Below are positions 1-8,041 of a DNA stretch of 18,345 bases, one piece after another (the first letter of the stretch is position 1; each line of letters starts with the position of its first letter). This stretch comes from Caldivirga sp. (GTDB lineage: Archaea > Thermoproteota > Thermoprotei > Thermoproteales > Thermocladiaceae): the NCBI GenBank assembly GCA_028275645.1, contig JAPWUH010000006.1, forward strand, positions 1-18,345, read 5' to 3'. Made by a program: the position numbers and the translations under genes. The notes below the pieces were generated by a model that saw only the letters and a program-made list of their open reading frames with translations, was not told where the DNA came from and made no database searches.

Positions 1-1
1 A

Positions 2-301
2 AGTATAATTGGGGGTCTAGCCCTATGGCTAATGGTTATTAGCGTCGTTATTAAGGCCATTGAGAGTAAGCTGGGGCCAACCGGGTGGGCTAGGGCTGCT
101 GCCCTGTGGGACCTATTCAGCAACTTTAAGTGGTTCATAGTTACGTTAATCGGCCTATACGTCACCGTTTACTCCATTGCATTAATCGCTAATTACGTAA
201 GTGGCTCAAACATAGTTAACCCAGCGTCCTTCGCCAGTGAGCTGCTATACAGGATATTCTTCGGCCCATTTATTGAGCTTTGGAAGAACACATTAACATG
301 A
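2..301 (+). CDS. Small two-helix membrane protein, 5' partial; pilin-like candidate
   Basis: The frame is open from base 2. The first in-frame ATG is at 32, but it falls inside a hydrophobic helix whose first ten residues (SIIGGLALWL) are encoded upstream of it. The gene therefore probably begins left of the window. The visible ~99 residues show helix 1 (about 1-20), a ~25-residue polar loop (ESKLGPTGWAR...), helix 2 (FKWFIVTLIGLYVTVYSIAL) and a C-terminal amphipathic segment. There are no enzyme motifs. The stop overlaps the next start as ATGA (298-301), implying co-translation with the large membrane protein downstream. The size and helix-loop-helix topology would fit the short pilins of crenarchaeal DNA-import systems (CedA1/TedC) or VirB2-like proteins. 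That is inference from shape and neighbour only; it could equally be an accessory membrane subunit. Confidence 0.6.
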   Translation, partial: SIIGGLALWLMVISVVIKAIESKLGPTGWARAAALWDLFSNFKWFIVTLIGLYVTVYSIALIANYVSGSNIVNPASFASELLYRIFFGPFIELWKNTLT

Positions 302-3300
302 TTAGTGCACAATTGATTGCATTACTCGCTGAGGCATCCGTTATCGTTCTCTATAAAATTAGGAGACTTAACCAACATTTCCTGATAAATGATTTAATAA
401 TGTTTATAGGTCTCTCGGCAGTATCCCTAGCAATCTACAGCCTATTTACCAGAGTTAACCCAATCAACATACTTAACGCCGAGTCATACTGGTATAGGTT
501 CACTGAATCAGCATTGACCCTAATCGCAGTTAAGAGTGCAGTACTAACTGCACTCAACGTAATGGGCCTATTCATTAACAACATCAACGTTTACAATGTT
601 TTAAGTTACATGGGTCTCAACGTTGCTTTCGGGAGATTCATAGACTTGGCGTCGCAGATACTGTACGTTGCATTATTCTACGCGCAGCTCATGTACATGA
701 TATACCACATGGTTTATGTGGTACAAGGCATGGCTAGCTCATGTGCACCTGCACTGGCATTACTCATACCGCTAGTCATGGTTAGGGGTATTAGGCCATT
801 GGTGATTCCAATAATTGCGGTAATCTTATCCCTCATGCTGGTGATTGTTTATGTTAGTCAACCTAATAATGCCAGCGCATTAAATTTGATTAACCTAATT
901 AACCTTGTTAATGAATCCCTTAATGCAATCCCCAATTACAACTATATCCACGTATATCTGATCAACTCACCCTACACCATGGTCACTGGTTACGTATGCG
1001 GCATAGGCTTCATATCATACGGTGAATCAATAATCATCGGCGGTGACCCAAACTGCACGGTAGTGACTTTAAACTCCACCTACGTTGACTGGGTTAAGGT
1101 ACCCTCAACATCAACCGTAACCACTGAACATGTTCAAGGCTGGGTTATCACATCGGTAAGTATCAAACCTGAGGTGCATATGTTGGTAAGTAACGGTTAT
1201 GTGACTGCGATCTGGCGTTGGATTAATGAACCCTCCAGTTGGTCTTACACAACCAGCAATGGTACTGGGGTAATACACTTCACGCAGGGCCTAGACGGGG
1301 CGTCATCAATGGTGCTTTGGGCTTACGCTGCCTCGGTGAGGGTTGGCCTAAGTAATCCCAATTGTACAATCAGCATATTGAGGCTAAGCAATGATACCGT
1401 GGTTAACGGTGGGTTGGTAGCTATGTTTAACGAGTTTGAGGACTACGCCCTTAAGTATTTCAACACATCTATCGTGGGTGGCATTATTCAGCTGGGTAAT
1501 GGGGCATGGTTCAAGCCCATAGACCCAACCCCACCTAAGGACCTAACGCAGTACGTGGTTAACGTAACGTGCAGGGGTAGTGGGGTGGTTAATGGCTACG
1601 TCAACATCACAGGCTCTAGGCTAAGCACGTGGGGTGATGAGGGTAGGTTAATAGCCTACACTAACTACCTATACGCATACTTTAGGGAGGTTGATAAAAG
1701 CCTTAGGGGTAGTGACGTGGCTGGTTGGTTACTTGCAATCCCAAAATCGTTAACATGGCTCATGTACCCACTATCATTGGTCGGCCTAATGACCGCCCTG
1801 CTCACTGTAATCGGCGAATCAATGCCTATTAATGTACCCATACTAAGGCTTATTGACGAGTTAAGGAACCTAATATTCATTGTCAGTAATGAGAGGTTTG
1901 GGCTTTTTAAACGTCTAGTTAGGCTTAAGCATAGTAGGGATACTACTGACCTAAGGGGAATAATTAATGATGAACGTGCTAATGGATTAATGGCAAACCA
2001 CATCATACGTAGACTAACATCGATTTACAGTAGGCCTAAATACCTAATGCAATTAAGCAGCCATGGCTTACTGGGGGTGTTCATCAAGTCAAGAGGTAAC
2101 CCATACATGATGAGGCTACTGGGTGAGGTAATTGGTGCGAGGCGTAGTATCAATACCTTAACTAGGGTTAAGTTAAGGCACCTGTTAGCCAAGCCACTTG
2201 GGCCATTAGAGGTAACTGAGAGGATACTGCTTGGCGGTAAGTGGAGTTACTGGGTCGAGTCGAGGGAATTCTTGGTAAAGAGGCTACTTAGGAATGAGTC
2301 CATTATTTTCGAGCTATATGAAAGGGGGATGTTAAGTAACCGTGAGGCCCAGAGGAGACTCAGATACTGGTTCTTCAGAAGTCTCATGGAGTATAGGGAT
2401 AGGTTGAGGCTACTTGACGTTAGGCGTAATGCACAGTTAGCATTAACCTACTTAACCCATGGCCACTCAAGGAGACTATTACCAAGCCTAATCGAAGCCG
2501 TAGGGGGTATGGACAGGTTAATAGGCCTTGGTAAGAATGATGCCGCCACCTTAGCAACGCTGCTCTCAGCAATGAACCTTAACACAAGGGCCTTAGTAAC
2601 CCTGATTAAGGCAAGTTTAGTGAAGGTTGATAAGGGTAGGTTGATGTATTCAATGAGCATGTACAGGAAGTTAACATCACCCTGGGCCATTAACTATGTT
2701 AATGGGTTAATGGAGTCCATTAGGGGCTTACGCGGGTCCTTATCGCGAGACAGCCTAAACATGGTAATGGGCATCATGCGGGAGTTAGAGACTAAGCGTA
2801 ATACGCTGGTCGCAAAAGCCGTCAGGATAAGGGAAAACGTGGGGATGGTTCATCATTGGGATGAGTTCATATTGAAAAGAAGCCCCGTAGCTGGCATTAG
2901 GAGCCCGACACTAGTAAAATACCTACTTAGGGATTCAACCAACATTAGAAATGTCCTAAACGACTACATAAAGAGGTTAATGACACGGGGATATGGGGGT
3001 AGTAATTTAACGCGGGCCATAGTTGAGTATTCAATTGGGAGGGGTCCAATTGACCTAATGCTCATGTCAGCTAACCTGGGCCTTCACCCAATGACCCTCA
3101 TCAAGGAAATTCTAGTTACCCTAGACCCACATTCAGCCCATGAGGCAATTAACGGTGTTTTAAGGAGGGGCATTCTTGATGATGAGCTGAGGAGGGAGTT
3201 AACCATGTCCATTAACCTAAGGCCAGGCTCAAAACCATATACTAGGCTCTATGCTCGTTACCTGGCCAGGATGGGTAAGTTTGCCATGGGTATTGAGGGA

Positions 3301-3561
3301 CCGGCGGATAGGGCATGGTTAGGGGGTTTAATTAACCAACTTGACTACGCCATATCACTATTCGTGGAGTCGTACATTAGGAGGAATCTGGGCAATGTTA
3401 GGCCTAGCGCCGCGGTTAGGGTTAGCAGGGTGAAGGCCATTAATGATATAGCCAGGTTAAGCATTAGTGAACACAGCGTCTACTCAGTAATACTGAGCAC
3501 AATTAGGGTTAGGAGGAGCTTAAGGTACTCTAGGGCTAAGTATTTAAATAAGGCTGTTTAG
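298..3561 (+). CDS. Very large polytopic membrane protein (~1087 aa), possible CedA/TedA (VirB6-like) channel
   Basis: I chose ATG 298 because it overlaps the preceding TGA as ATGA. An in-frame ATG at 280 would add only six residues. The N-terminal ~190 residues contain about six hydrophobic helices, ending with PIIAVILSLMLVIVYV. An insertion of ~280 residues (about 191-475) follows that is probably extracellular: it carries about ten N-X-S/T sequons and four cysteines (VCG, NCT, NCT, TCR) that could form two disulfides. Another helix (WLMYPLSLVGLMTALL, about 485-507) leads into a ~580-residue C-terminal region rich in Arg/Lys and apparently all-helical, probably cytoplasmic. I recognise no ATPase or nuclease motif. 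A polytopic protein translationally coupled to a small two-helix protein recalls CedA/TedA of crenarchaeal DNA uptake, but no VirB4/HerA-like ATPase lies in this window. The function is inferred from architecture; the gene call itself is secure. Confidence 0.85.
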   Translation: MISAQLIALLAEASVIVLYKIRRLNQHFLINDLIMFIGLSAVSLAIYSLFTRVNPINILNAESYWYRFTESALTLIAVKSAVLTALNVMGLFINNINVYNVLSYMGLNVAFGRFIDLASQILYVALFYAQLMYMIYHMVYVVQGMASSCAPALALLIPLVMVRGIRPLVIPIIAVILSLMLVIVYVSQPNNASALNLINLINLVNESLNAIPNYNYIHVYLINSPYTMVTGYVCGIGFISYGESIIIGGDPNCTVVTLNSTYVDWVKVPSTSTVTTEHVQGWVITSVSIKPEVHMLVSNGYVTAIWRWINEPSSWSYTTSNGTGVIHFTQGLDGASSMVLWAYAASVRVGLSNPNCTISILRLSNDTVVNGGLVAMFNEFEDYALKYFNTSIVGGIIQLGNGAWFKPIDPTPPKDLTQYVVNVTCRGSGVVNGYVNITGSRLSTWGDEGRLIAYTNYLYAYFREVDKSLRGSDVAGWLLAIPKSLTWLMYPLSLVGLMTALLTVIGESMPINVPILRLIDELRNLIFIVSNERFGLFKRLVRLKHSRDTTDLRGIINDERANGLMANHIIRRLTSIYSRPKYLMQLSSHGLLGVFIKSRGNPYMMRLLGEVIGARRSINTLTRVKLRHLLAKPLGPLEVTERILLGGKWSYWVESREFLVKRLLRNESIIFELYERGMLSNREAQRRLRYWFFRSLMEYRDRLRLLDVRRNAQLALTYLTHGHSRRLLPSLIEAVGGMDRLIGLGKNDAATLATLLSAMNLNTRALVTLIKASLVKVDKGRLMYSMSMYRKLTSPWAINYVNGLMESIRGLRGSLSRDSLNMVMGIMRELETKRNTLVAKAVRIRENVGMVHHWDEFILKRSPVAGIRSPTLVKYLLRDSTNIRNVLNDYIKRLMTRGYGGSNLTRAIVEYSIGRGPIDLMLMSANLGLHPMTLIKEILVTLDPHSAHEAINGVLRRGILDDELRRELTMSINLRPGSKPYTRLYARYLARMGKFAMGIEGPADRAWLGGLINQLDYAISLFVESYIRRNLGNVRPSAAVRVSRVKAINDIARLSISEHSVYSVILSTIRVRRSLRYSRAKYLNKAV

Positions 3562-3588
3562 CGGCTATGAATAGTGATGAGCAACGGA

Positions 3589-3649
3589 TAAGGCCTAATG
3601 GTGGGCCTTACGGCGCTGAGGACCTATTTGATGATGGTCCATAGCGCTG
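3589..3649 (+). other. Two abutting hairpins after the large membrane gene
   Basis: TAAGGCC (3589-3595) pairs with GGCCTTA (3604-3610) around an 8-nt loop. At the very next base a second stem begins: 3611-3617 pairs with 3643-3649 (7 pairs including one G-U). After a 2x2 internal loop (GA/AT), GGACC (3620-3624) pairs with GGTCC (3636-3640) around an 11-nt loop. The G-U pair exists only if the plus strand is transcribed; the minus strand would have a C-A mismatch there. The block starts 27 nt after the stop of the membrane gene and no T-tract follows, so it is not a simple terminator. A 25-codon ORF (3567-3644, ATG...TAG, acidic C-terminus) runs through it. It could be a 3' UTR structure, a small RNA, or chance. 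Confidence 0.4.
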
Positions 3650-3720
3650 ACGCCTAGGTAAGCCCACTCCCTGGGATTAAACCCTAGATGACGACCCTAG
3701 GCTGGTTAATACATCACTCC

Positions 3721-3728
3721 TTAAAAAG
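3721..3728 (+). promoter_or_regulatory. Box A (TATA) for moaB
   Basis: TTAAAAAG is centred 26 nt upstream of GTG 3751. This spacing matches the other promoters in the window and supports a leaderless moaB transcript. The box lies inside the longer reading frame that begins at ATG 3688, which argues against that ATG. Confidence 0.6.
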
Positions 3729-3750
3729 GGGTTATGAAAAACGGCTTAAC

Positions 3751-4302
3751 GTGGGTTCAGGTAGTGTTAAGGTTAAGTCACACCACGAGGAGCATGAGAA
3801 ACTGGGGCCGAGTAAGGTTAACTTCTTCATAGTTACGGTCAGTACGTCTAGGTATGAGCGCCTTAGGGCTGGTGAGCAGTACACCGATGACTCAGGTGAC
3901 TTGGCCGTAGGCATAGTAACTAGTAGGGGACATGTGGTGGTTGGGAGAATGCTGGTCAACGATGATGAGGGGATGATTAGGCATACCGTGGATTCACTAA
4001 CCCATAGGGTTGACGTCGACGTGGTGGTTCTGATAGGGGGTACTGGTTTAGCCAAGGGTGACGTAACAATCGAGTCCGTTAAGCCCCTCTTCACCAAGGA
4101 GATTGAGGGTTTCGGTGAACTCTTTAGGTTCATAAGCTACCAGAGGATAGGCCCAGCTGCAATGTTAAGCAGGGCAACCGCGGGTATAGTTAATGGCAAG
4201 CTGGTGATTTGCCTACCTGGTTCACCTGATGCTGTTGAGACTGGGTTAAACCTAATCCTCGACCAGGTCCCACACATACTCTACATAGCCCGTACAGGGT
4301 AG
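3751..4302 (+). CDS. moaB: MoaB, molybdopterin adenylyltransferase-type protein
   Basis: MoaB/MogA-family protein of molybdenum/tungsten cofactor synthesis. Archaeal MoaB proteins adenylylate molybdopterin before metal insertion. From the GTG start (183 aa), the family blocks are TVSTSR (29-34), DDSG (46-49), the IGGTG loop (95-99) followed by KGDVT (102-106), EIEGFGELFR (117-126) and the PGSPDAV turn (156-162). The SHHEEHEKLGP lead-in is also typical for archaeal MoaB. The frame extends upstream to ATG 3688, adding 21 residues that look unrelated to the family. A good box A at 3721-3728 lies within that extension, 26 nt before GTG 3751, so I prefer the GTG start. The gene has its own promoter and is followed by unrelated surface-protein genes. 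Family assignment is secure; the start is probable. Confidence 0.9.
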   Translation: MGSGSVKVKSHHEEHEKLGPSKVNFFIVTVSTSRYERLRAGEQYTDDSGDLAVGIVTSRGHVVVGRMLVNDDEGMIRHTVDSLTHRVDVDVVVLIGGTGLAKGDVTIESVKPLFTKEIEGFGELFRFISYQRIGPAAMLSRATAGIVNGKLVICLPGSPDAVETGLNLILDQVPHILYIARTG

Positions 4303-4325
4303 GTTATTGGGTATGGAGAGAAGCG

Positions 4326-4331
4326 TTTAAA
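4326..4331 (+). promoter_or_regulatory. Box A for the 4359 membrane protein
   Basis: TTTAAA is centred about 30 nt upstream of ATG 4359, predicting a transcript that starts a few bases before the codon. Confidence 0.5.
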
Positions 4332-4358
4332 CGACCAGATGACATTATTTAGGCTAAC

Positions 4359-4859
4359 ATGCTTAGGTTATCCACTAAGGTTAAGAGGATTATGAGGGTA
4401 GTGGGCCTTGTTGCTATAGTTGTGGCTGGTGTGTCACTTTACCTATCCCACCTATACCTCTCATCATCAACTAGCCGTAATGCAACGACGCTTTGCCTTG
4501 AGTCAATCAGTAACTTAACTAAAGCCCCGCAATTAAACTACAGCACCATCATTAACTTGGCTAAGGAATACGTTAGGCTATATCACGTTTCAATGAGGGT
4601 TAAGGTGTATGCACTGAACGGAACGCTACTGTTCTCATACGGCTCATATGTACCACCAGTGATTAACATTGGCCAATCAACGCCAAGCATAATTAGGGGT
4701 GGGCAGGTGACCATTGTGAGTTACGGTGTTTGCCAATACTACGGCGGAGACTTCATACTCGAGGTTCAGGTTGGGGTAATGCCTGAGGCCATTTATTTCT
4801 TCATAATTGGCCTAGCCCTGCTGCTACTCGGCCTAGCGTTAATAGCAATTGGAGGGTAG
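4359..4859 (+). CDS. Small membrane-anchored surface protein, two terminal helices
   Basis: I do not recognise a family. The 166-residue protein has a basic start and an N-terminal helix (about 13-32, VVGLVAIVVAGVSLYL). An outside domain of ~105 residues follows with three N-glycosylation sequons (NAT, NYS, NGT, plus NLT near the helix) and two cysteines that could pair. The C-terminal helix (about 143-164) is very hydrophobic (FFIIGLALLLLGLALIAI). Helix-domain-helix topology with both ends in the membrane is predicted. It has its own box A and is followed 61 nt later by another anchored surface protein, which suggests a functional pair in the cell envelope, though each has a separate promoter. 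No catalytic motif is visible. Confidence 0.75.
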   Translation: MLRLSTKVKRIMRVVGLVAIVVAGVSLYLSHLYLSSSTSRNATTLCLESISNLTKAPQLNYSTIINLAKEYVRLYHVSMRVKVYALNGTLLFSYGSYVPPVINIGQSTPSIIRGGQVTIVSYGVCQYYGGDFILEVQVGVMPEAIYFFIIGLALLLLGLALIAIGG

Positions 4860-4889
4860 TTTACCACACCTCAGCGGTGCTGGGAAAGG

Positions 4890-4897
4890 TTTAATTA
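4890..4897 (+). promoter_or_regulatory. Box A for the 4921 surface protein
   Basis: TTTAATTA is centred about 27 nt upstream of ATG 4921, consistent with a leaderless transcript. Confidence 0.55.
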
Positions 4898-4920
4898 CAT
4901 AGGGCATACGCTCCGACTGC

Positions 4921-6126
4921 ATGCTCACATTGGCGCTAACAGTGTTAACCCTGGGATTATTGAAGGCCCCCGTGGTCTACCTCTACGATGGGGGTGGTTA
5001 CCTACTTGCAATTACCGTAAACTTCACGTCAATTAGCCAATACTCACAGGTATTCATAGTTAACAGCACTGGGTGGTTTAACGTGAGTATACTGCCTAAT
5101 GGTGGCCGTGGTGTCCTCATAACCAACACCTACCAGTACGGTGACTGGGTTTACTTAACCGGGTTTAGCCCAAGTAGCCCACTTCTGATTGGCCTTAGGC
5201 TAGTTAATGCAGGGATGGTGGATGTAGTTAACCTAACCCATTACCTACCCATCAACCTGCAGCCCTACGCATTGGCTGTGGTTAACGACACTATTTACGT
5301 GTTTGGGGTTATTAATGGATATGCCTCAGCCCTCCTGGTAAACCCAAGAAGTGGGGTATTCATTAACCTAACCGGGTTGTTTAAGGGCGAGTGGGCTTCA
5401 TCAACGCCAGTATCAGCCGCTGTAATGCCTAACGGAACATTACTGCTACTGGCCCTGTCAAGTAGCTTAACGCCACTCCTAGGTTCACTCTCACCCAACG
5501 GCTTAAGGACGGTAACCATGCCCCAGGTTAAGGGATTACCCCTTGGCCTATACCAATTTAATGACCAGGTATTAATACCGGTGATGACGATTAGGCAGTC
5601 TCAGTTACCATTACCATCACTTTACTTCTCAGGCATCACAAACAGTTACGTGTTGGGCAGCATACTGCTTTACTACGTTAATGGAAGCGTGGTTAATTAC
5701 ACCAGTTGCATTAACCCCAACGCTGTAATATTCGACGTCTATTGGATTAACTCAACAGCGGCGATACTGGGGGGAGGAATCGTTAACGGTGCCGTATGGG
5801 AGCCATACATAGCGGTGCTTAACGTTAGGCATTGTGAATCGTTATCAATACCAATGGACATTAATGGGGTGGTGTTTGCTGTGGCCGGCAATTGGGTTGG
5901 CGGTGGATTAAACGTGATTTACAACATCACCACGCTATCCGGTTCACCATTTATAGCCAAGATAAACTACGCAATGAGCATTAGTAACCTAGCACATGGC
6001 GTAATTCCCACAATTTATTTTAGCCCTGTAAAAGAGAAAACGGCAATTACACATGAGGTATTAATAATACTGACGTTAACGGCAGGGTTAATTATATTAA
6101 CATTGCTTATGTTAAGGGTTAGGTGA
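4921..6126 (+). CDS. Secreted, C-terminally anchored beta-rich surface protein
   Basis: This is a 401-residue protein without a recognised family. An N-terminal hydrophobic stretch (MLTLALTVLTLGLLKAP) can act as a signal peptide or anchor. The bulk (about 20-370) is a beta-strand-rich exported domain with recurring segments of the type YALAVVNDTIYVFGV and many N-X-S/T sequons, suggestive of a degenerate beta-propeller. A single helix near the C-terminus (about 378-397, VLIILTLTAGLIILTLLML) ends in the short basic tail RVR, as in archaeal anchored surface proteins. It lies just downstream of another envelope protein gene and upstream of the siroheme/haem operon, which has its own promoter. The propeller idea is inference from periodicity by eye; the exported, anchored topology is well supported. 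Confidence 0.8.
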   Translation: MLTLALTVLTLGLLKAPVVYLYDGGGYLLAITVNFTSISQYSQVFIVNSTGWFNVSILPNGGRGVLITNTYQYGDWVYLTGFSPSSPLLIGLRLVNAGMVDVVNLTHYLPINLQPYALAVVNDTIYVFGVINGYASALLVNPRSGVFINLTGLFKGEWASSTPVSAAVMPNGTLLLLALSSSLTPLLGSLSPNGLRTVTMPQVKGLPLGLYQFNDQVLIPVMTIRQSQLPLPSLYFSGITNSYVLGSILLYYVNGSVVNYTSCINPNAVIFDVYWINSTAAILGGGIVNGAVWEPYIAVLNVRHCESLSIPMDINGVVFAVAGNWVGGGLNVIYNITTLSGSPFIAKINYAMSISNLAHGVIPTIYFSPVKEKTAITHEVLIILTLTAGLIILTLLMLRVR

Positions 6127-6143
6127 AGTTTAGATGTGGTAAG

Positions 6144-6152
6144 TTTTTAAAT
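6144..6152 (+). promoter_or_regulatory. Box A for the siroheme/hemA/rnhB operon
   Basis: TTTTTAAAT is centred 24 nt upstream of GTG 6172. It appears to be the only promoter for the three overlapping genes that follow. Confidence 0.65.
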
Positions 6153-6171
6153 CTCACAGTTAACGTTCCCT

Positions 6172-6831
6172 GTGGCGAGGGTACCGTTATACATTGAGTT
6201 TAGCGATAAGAGTGTGTTGATTATAGGCGGTGGGTATGTCGGCACTAAGAGGGCTCTCAAGTTCTTGGAGGCTGGCGCCCACGTCATAGTTATAGCCCTT
6301 AAGCCTTCATCAGAACTGATTAGGGCTAGTTCAATGGGTAACGTCGACCTGGTGATAGCGGATGCAAACACGTTTAATTACGATAGGGTGATGGACAAGA
6401 TTAACCTACTGGTCTACGCAATACCAACCAACAGTGAACTTAAATATAAGTTAAGGCGGTTAGCCTCAGAGAGGCGCATACTGTTTAATGATACGACCAA
6501 CGCCAGTGAAACAGAGGTTGTGGTTCCCTTTGAGGGTGAGGTTAATGGCATAAGGTTTGCGGTAACGTCAGAGGGTAAGAGTGGGGTTGCGGCATCGATG
6601 GTTAGGGATTACATACAGGCTACGTTATCTAGGAGTGACATTCACCCAATAGTCAACGCCTGGTATGAGGCCAAGCAGTTGATAAAGAAACTGGTTGACG
6701 ACCCCCACGTAAGGATGAGACTGTACTTCATGCTTAAGGGTGATGAGCGTTTTCTCGAAATTGCAAGGAGTGGGGATATTAATAGGGTAGTTAAGTACGT
6801 TAGTGAGGTGATTAAGAACCATGAATATTGA
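6172..6831 (+). CDS. Precorrin-2 dehydrogenase / sirohydrochlorin ferrochelatase (siroheme synthase N-domain type)
   Basis: This enzyme oxidises precorrin-2 to sirohydrochlorin with NAD and may insert iron to give siroheme, as in the CysG N-terminal half and yeast Met8. The 219-residue protein opens with a short strand (VPLYIEF), then the NAD-binding Rossmann turn GGGYVGTKRA (19-28) and acidic/hydrophobic strands. The FNDTTN segment sits where the family has its catalytic Asp region. The ISTGGKSP-like block is here VTSEGKSGVAASMVRDYI. The helical C-terminus is typical. GTG 6172 is chosen because box A lies 24 nt upstream. The 3' end overlaps hemA by 11 bp. Being joined to the first enzyme of tetrapyrrole synthesis fits a siroheme supply route, which in many archaea also feeds haem through the Ahb pathway. 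No methyltransferase half is fused. Confidence 0.88.
   Translation: MARVPLYIEFSDKSVLIIGGGYVGTKRALKFLEAGAHVIVIALKPSSELIRASSMGNVDLVIADANTFNYDRVMDKINLLVYAIPTNSELKYKLRRLASERRILFNDTTNASETEVVVPFEGEVNGIRFAVTSEGKSGVAASMVRDYIQATLSRSDIHPIVNAWYEAKQLIKKLVDDPHVRMRLYFMLKGDERFLEIARSGDINRVVKYVSEVIKNHEY
6804..6811 (+). promoter_or_regulatory. Shine-Dalgarno site for hemA
   Basis: GAGGTGAT matches the complement of the archaeal 16S rRNA 3' end and ends 9 nt before ATG 6821, inside the preceding gene. This internal operon gene therefore uses an SD site, whereas first genes in the window are apparently leaderless. Confidence 0.6.
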
Positions 6832-8041
6832 TGATTATTTAAGTAAAATAAAGGCGCTGACACTAACTCATAAGAAGGCCACGACGATTACCCTATCCGA
6901 AACCTACCTGAATAGTGATGAGGTATACGGCAGGTTAATGAGGAATTATGAGGAGGTCTTCGTACTTCAAACATGCAATAGGGTTGAGATCTACTTCTAC
7001 GGGGATGACTACAATGCAGCTGAGGAGATTTATAGGGCTAAGGGTACGATTAAGTACGTCGATAGGTTAAGTGGGGTCGATGCGGTGCGTCACATATTTA
7101 GGGTGGCGGCTGGGCTTGAATCGGCAGCCGTCGGTGAATCGGAGATTTTGGGGCAGGTTGAGGAAGCCTTCAACGATGCTAGGAGGAGGGGGGCATTGGG
7201 CGGTTTACTGGGTTACACCATTGAGAGGGCTATAAGGGTTGGGAAGGAGGTTAGGAGTAAGTACCCTGAAATATCCATTGGATTAGCCAGCATTAGCTCA
7301 CTGGCGGCTGAATACATACGCAGGGTTAAGGGCCGTGACGCGGCAGTGGCCATAGTTGGCGCCGGCTCCGTGGGTTCTGATGTAGCCAGAAGGCTCGCTG
7401 AGAGGGGCTTCAAAAACGTGACCATAGTGAACAGGACTATTGATAAGGCTAAGCTGGTGGCGGCTAGGTACGGCTTCAAGTACGCACCCCTAGACTCACT
7501 AATCAACATTATTAGGAGCAGTGAAGTGGTGGTCTTCGCAACGTCAGCGATTGAACCCCTACTTAAGAGGAGGGACCTTGAGGCTATTAAACCTACGCCA
7601 CTCATAATTGACCTTGGTGTGCCGAGGAACGTTGACCCGGAGATTCCATGGGTTGTGTCCATAGATGAGTTGAAGGCCCTTGAGTCCGAGATGATCGAGA
7701 GGAAAGTGAGGGCACTTCGTGAGGCCGATGGTATCGTTGAGGCTAGGCTAACCGAGTTTAAGAAGCTACTGGCTAAAAGGATAGTGGAGAACATGATTAG
7801 CGAATTAATGAGCTGGAGCTTCAGCGTTGGGGAATCTGAGGTTAAGAGGGCCATCAACGCTGGGTTAATAAAGGATGACGGCGATGGCGCGTTGCTGGCC
7901 GTTAAGTCCACTGTTAAAAGGGTGACCCTACCATTGGTAATGTATCTTAAGGAGCTTGCTGAGGAGGGCAGATTCAACGAGGCATTAACCATAATAAGCG
8001 AGCTTAAGGCTAGGCTTAATGGCGGTGTTAAGCGGAACTGA
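6821..8041 (+). CDS. hemA: Glutamyl-tRNA reductase
   Basis: NADPH-dependent reduction of glutamyl-tRNA(Glu) to glutamate-1-semialdehyde, the first committed step of C5 tetrapyrrole synthesis. The 406-residue length is normal. The catalytic domain carries the nucleophile in QTCNRVEIY (Cys52) and the conserved block HIFRVAAGLESAAVGESEILGQV (91-113). GKEVRS lies at 141-146. The NADP-binding domain starts with VGAGSVGSDVARRLAERG (179-196) and continues through a strand ending in VNRT. PLIIDLGVPRNVDP is the conserved turn after it. A helical dimerisation tail completes the protein. It overlaps the siroheme gene by 11 bp and rnhB by 23 bp, so the three are cotranscribed. No other hem genes are adjacent. 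Confidence 0.96.
   Translation: MNIDDYLSKIKALTLTHKKATTITLSETYLNSDEVYGRLMRNYEEVFVLQTCNRVEIYFYGDDYNAAEEIYRAKGTIKYVDRLSGVDAVRHIFRVAAGLESAAVGESEILGQVEEAFNDARRRGALGGLLGYTIERAIRVGKEVRSKYPEISIGLASISSLAAEYIRRVKGRDAAVAIVGAGSVGSDVARRLAERGFKNVTIVNRTIDKAKLVAARYGFKYAPLDSLINIIRSSEVVVFATSAIEPLLKRRDLEAIKPTPLIIDLGVPRNVDPEIPWVVSIDELKALESEMIERKVRALREADGIVEARLTEFKKLLAKRIVENMISELMSWSFSVGESEVKRAINAGLIKDDGDGALLAVKSTVKRVTLPLVMYLKELAEEGRFNEALTIISELKARLNGGVKRN

Noticed and set aside
280-297. Alternative ATG 280 for the large membrane protein
   Set aside because: It adds six polar residues and a 22-bp overlap. ATG 298 gives the common 4-bp ATGA coupling.
3688-3750. N-terminal extension of moaB from ATG 3688
   Set aside because: It contains the likely box A and does not resemble the family's N-terminus.
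7213-7992. 259-codon minus-strand ORF
   Set aside because: Lies wholly opposite hemA, has a low-complexity Ser/Leu/Thr composition and no domain; an antisense shadow.
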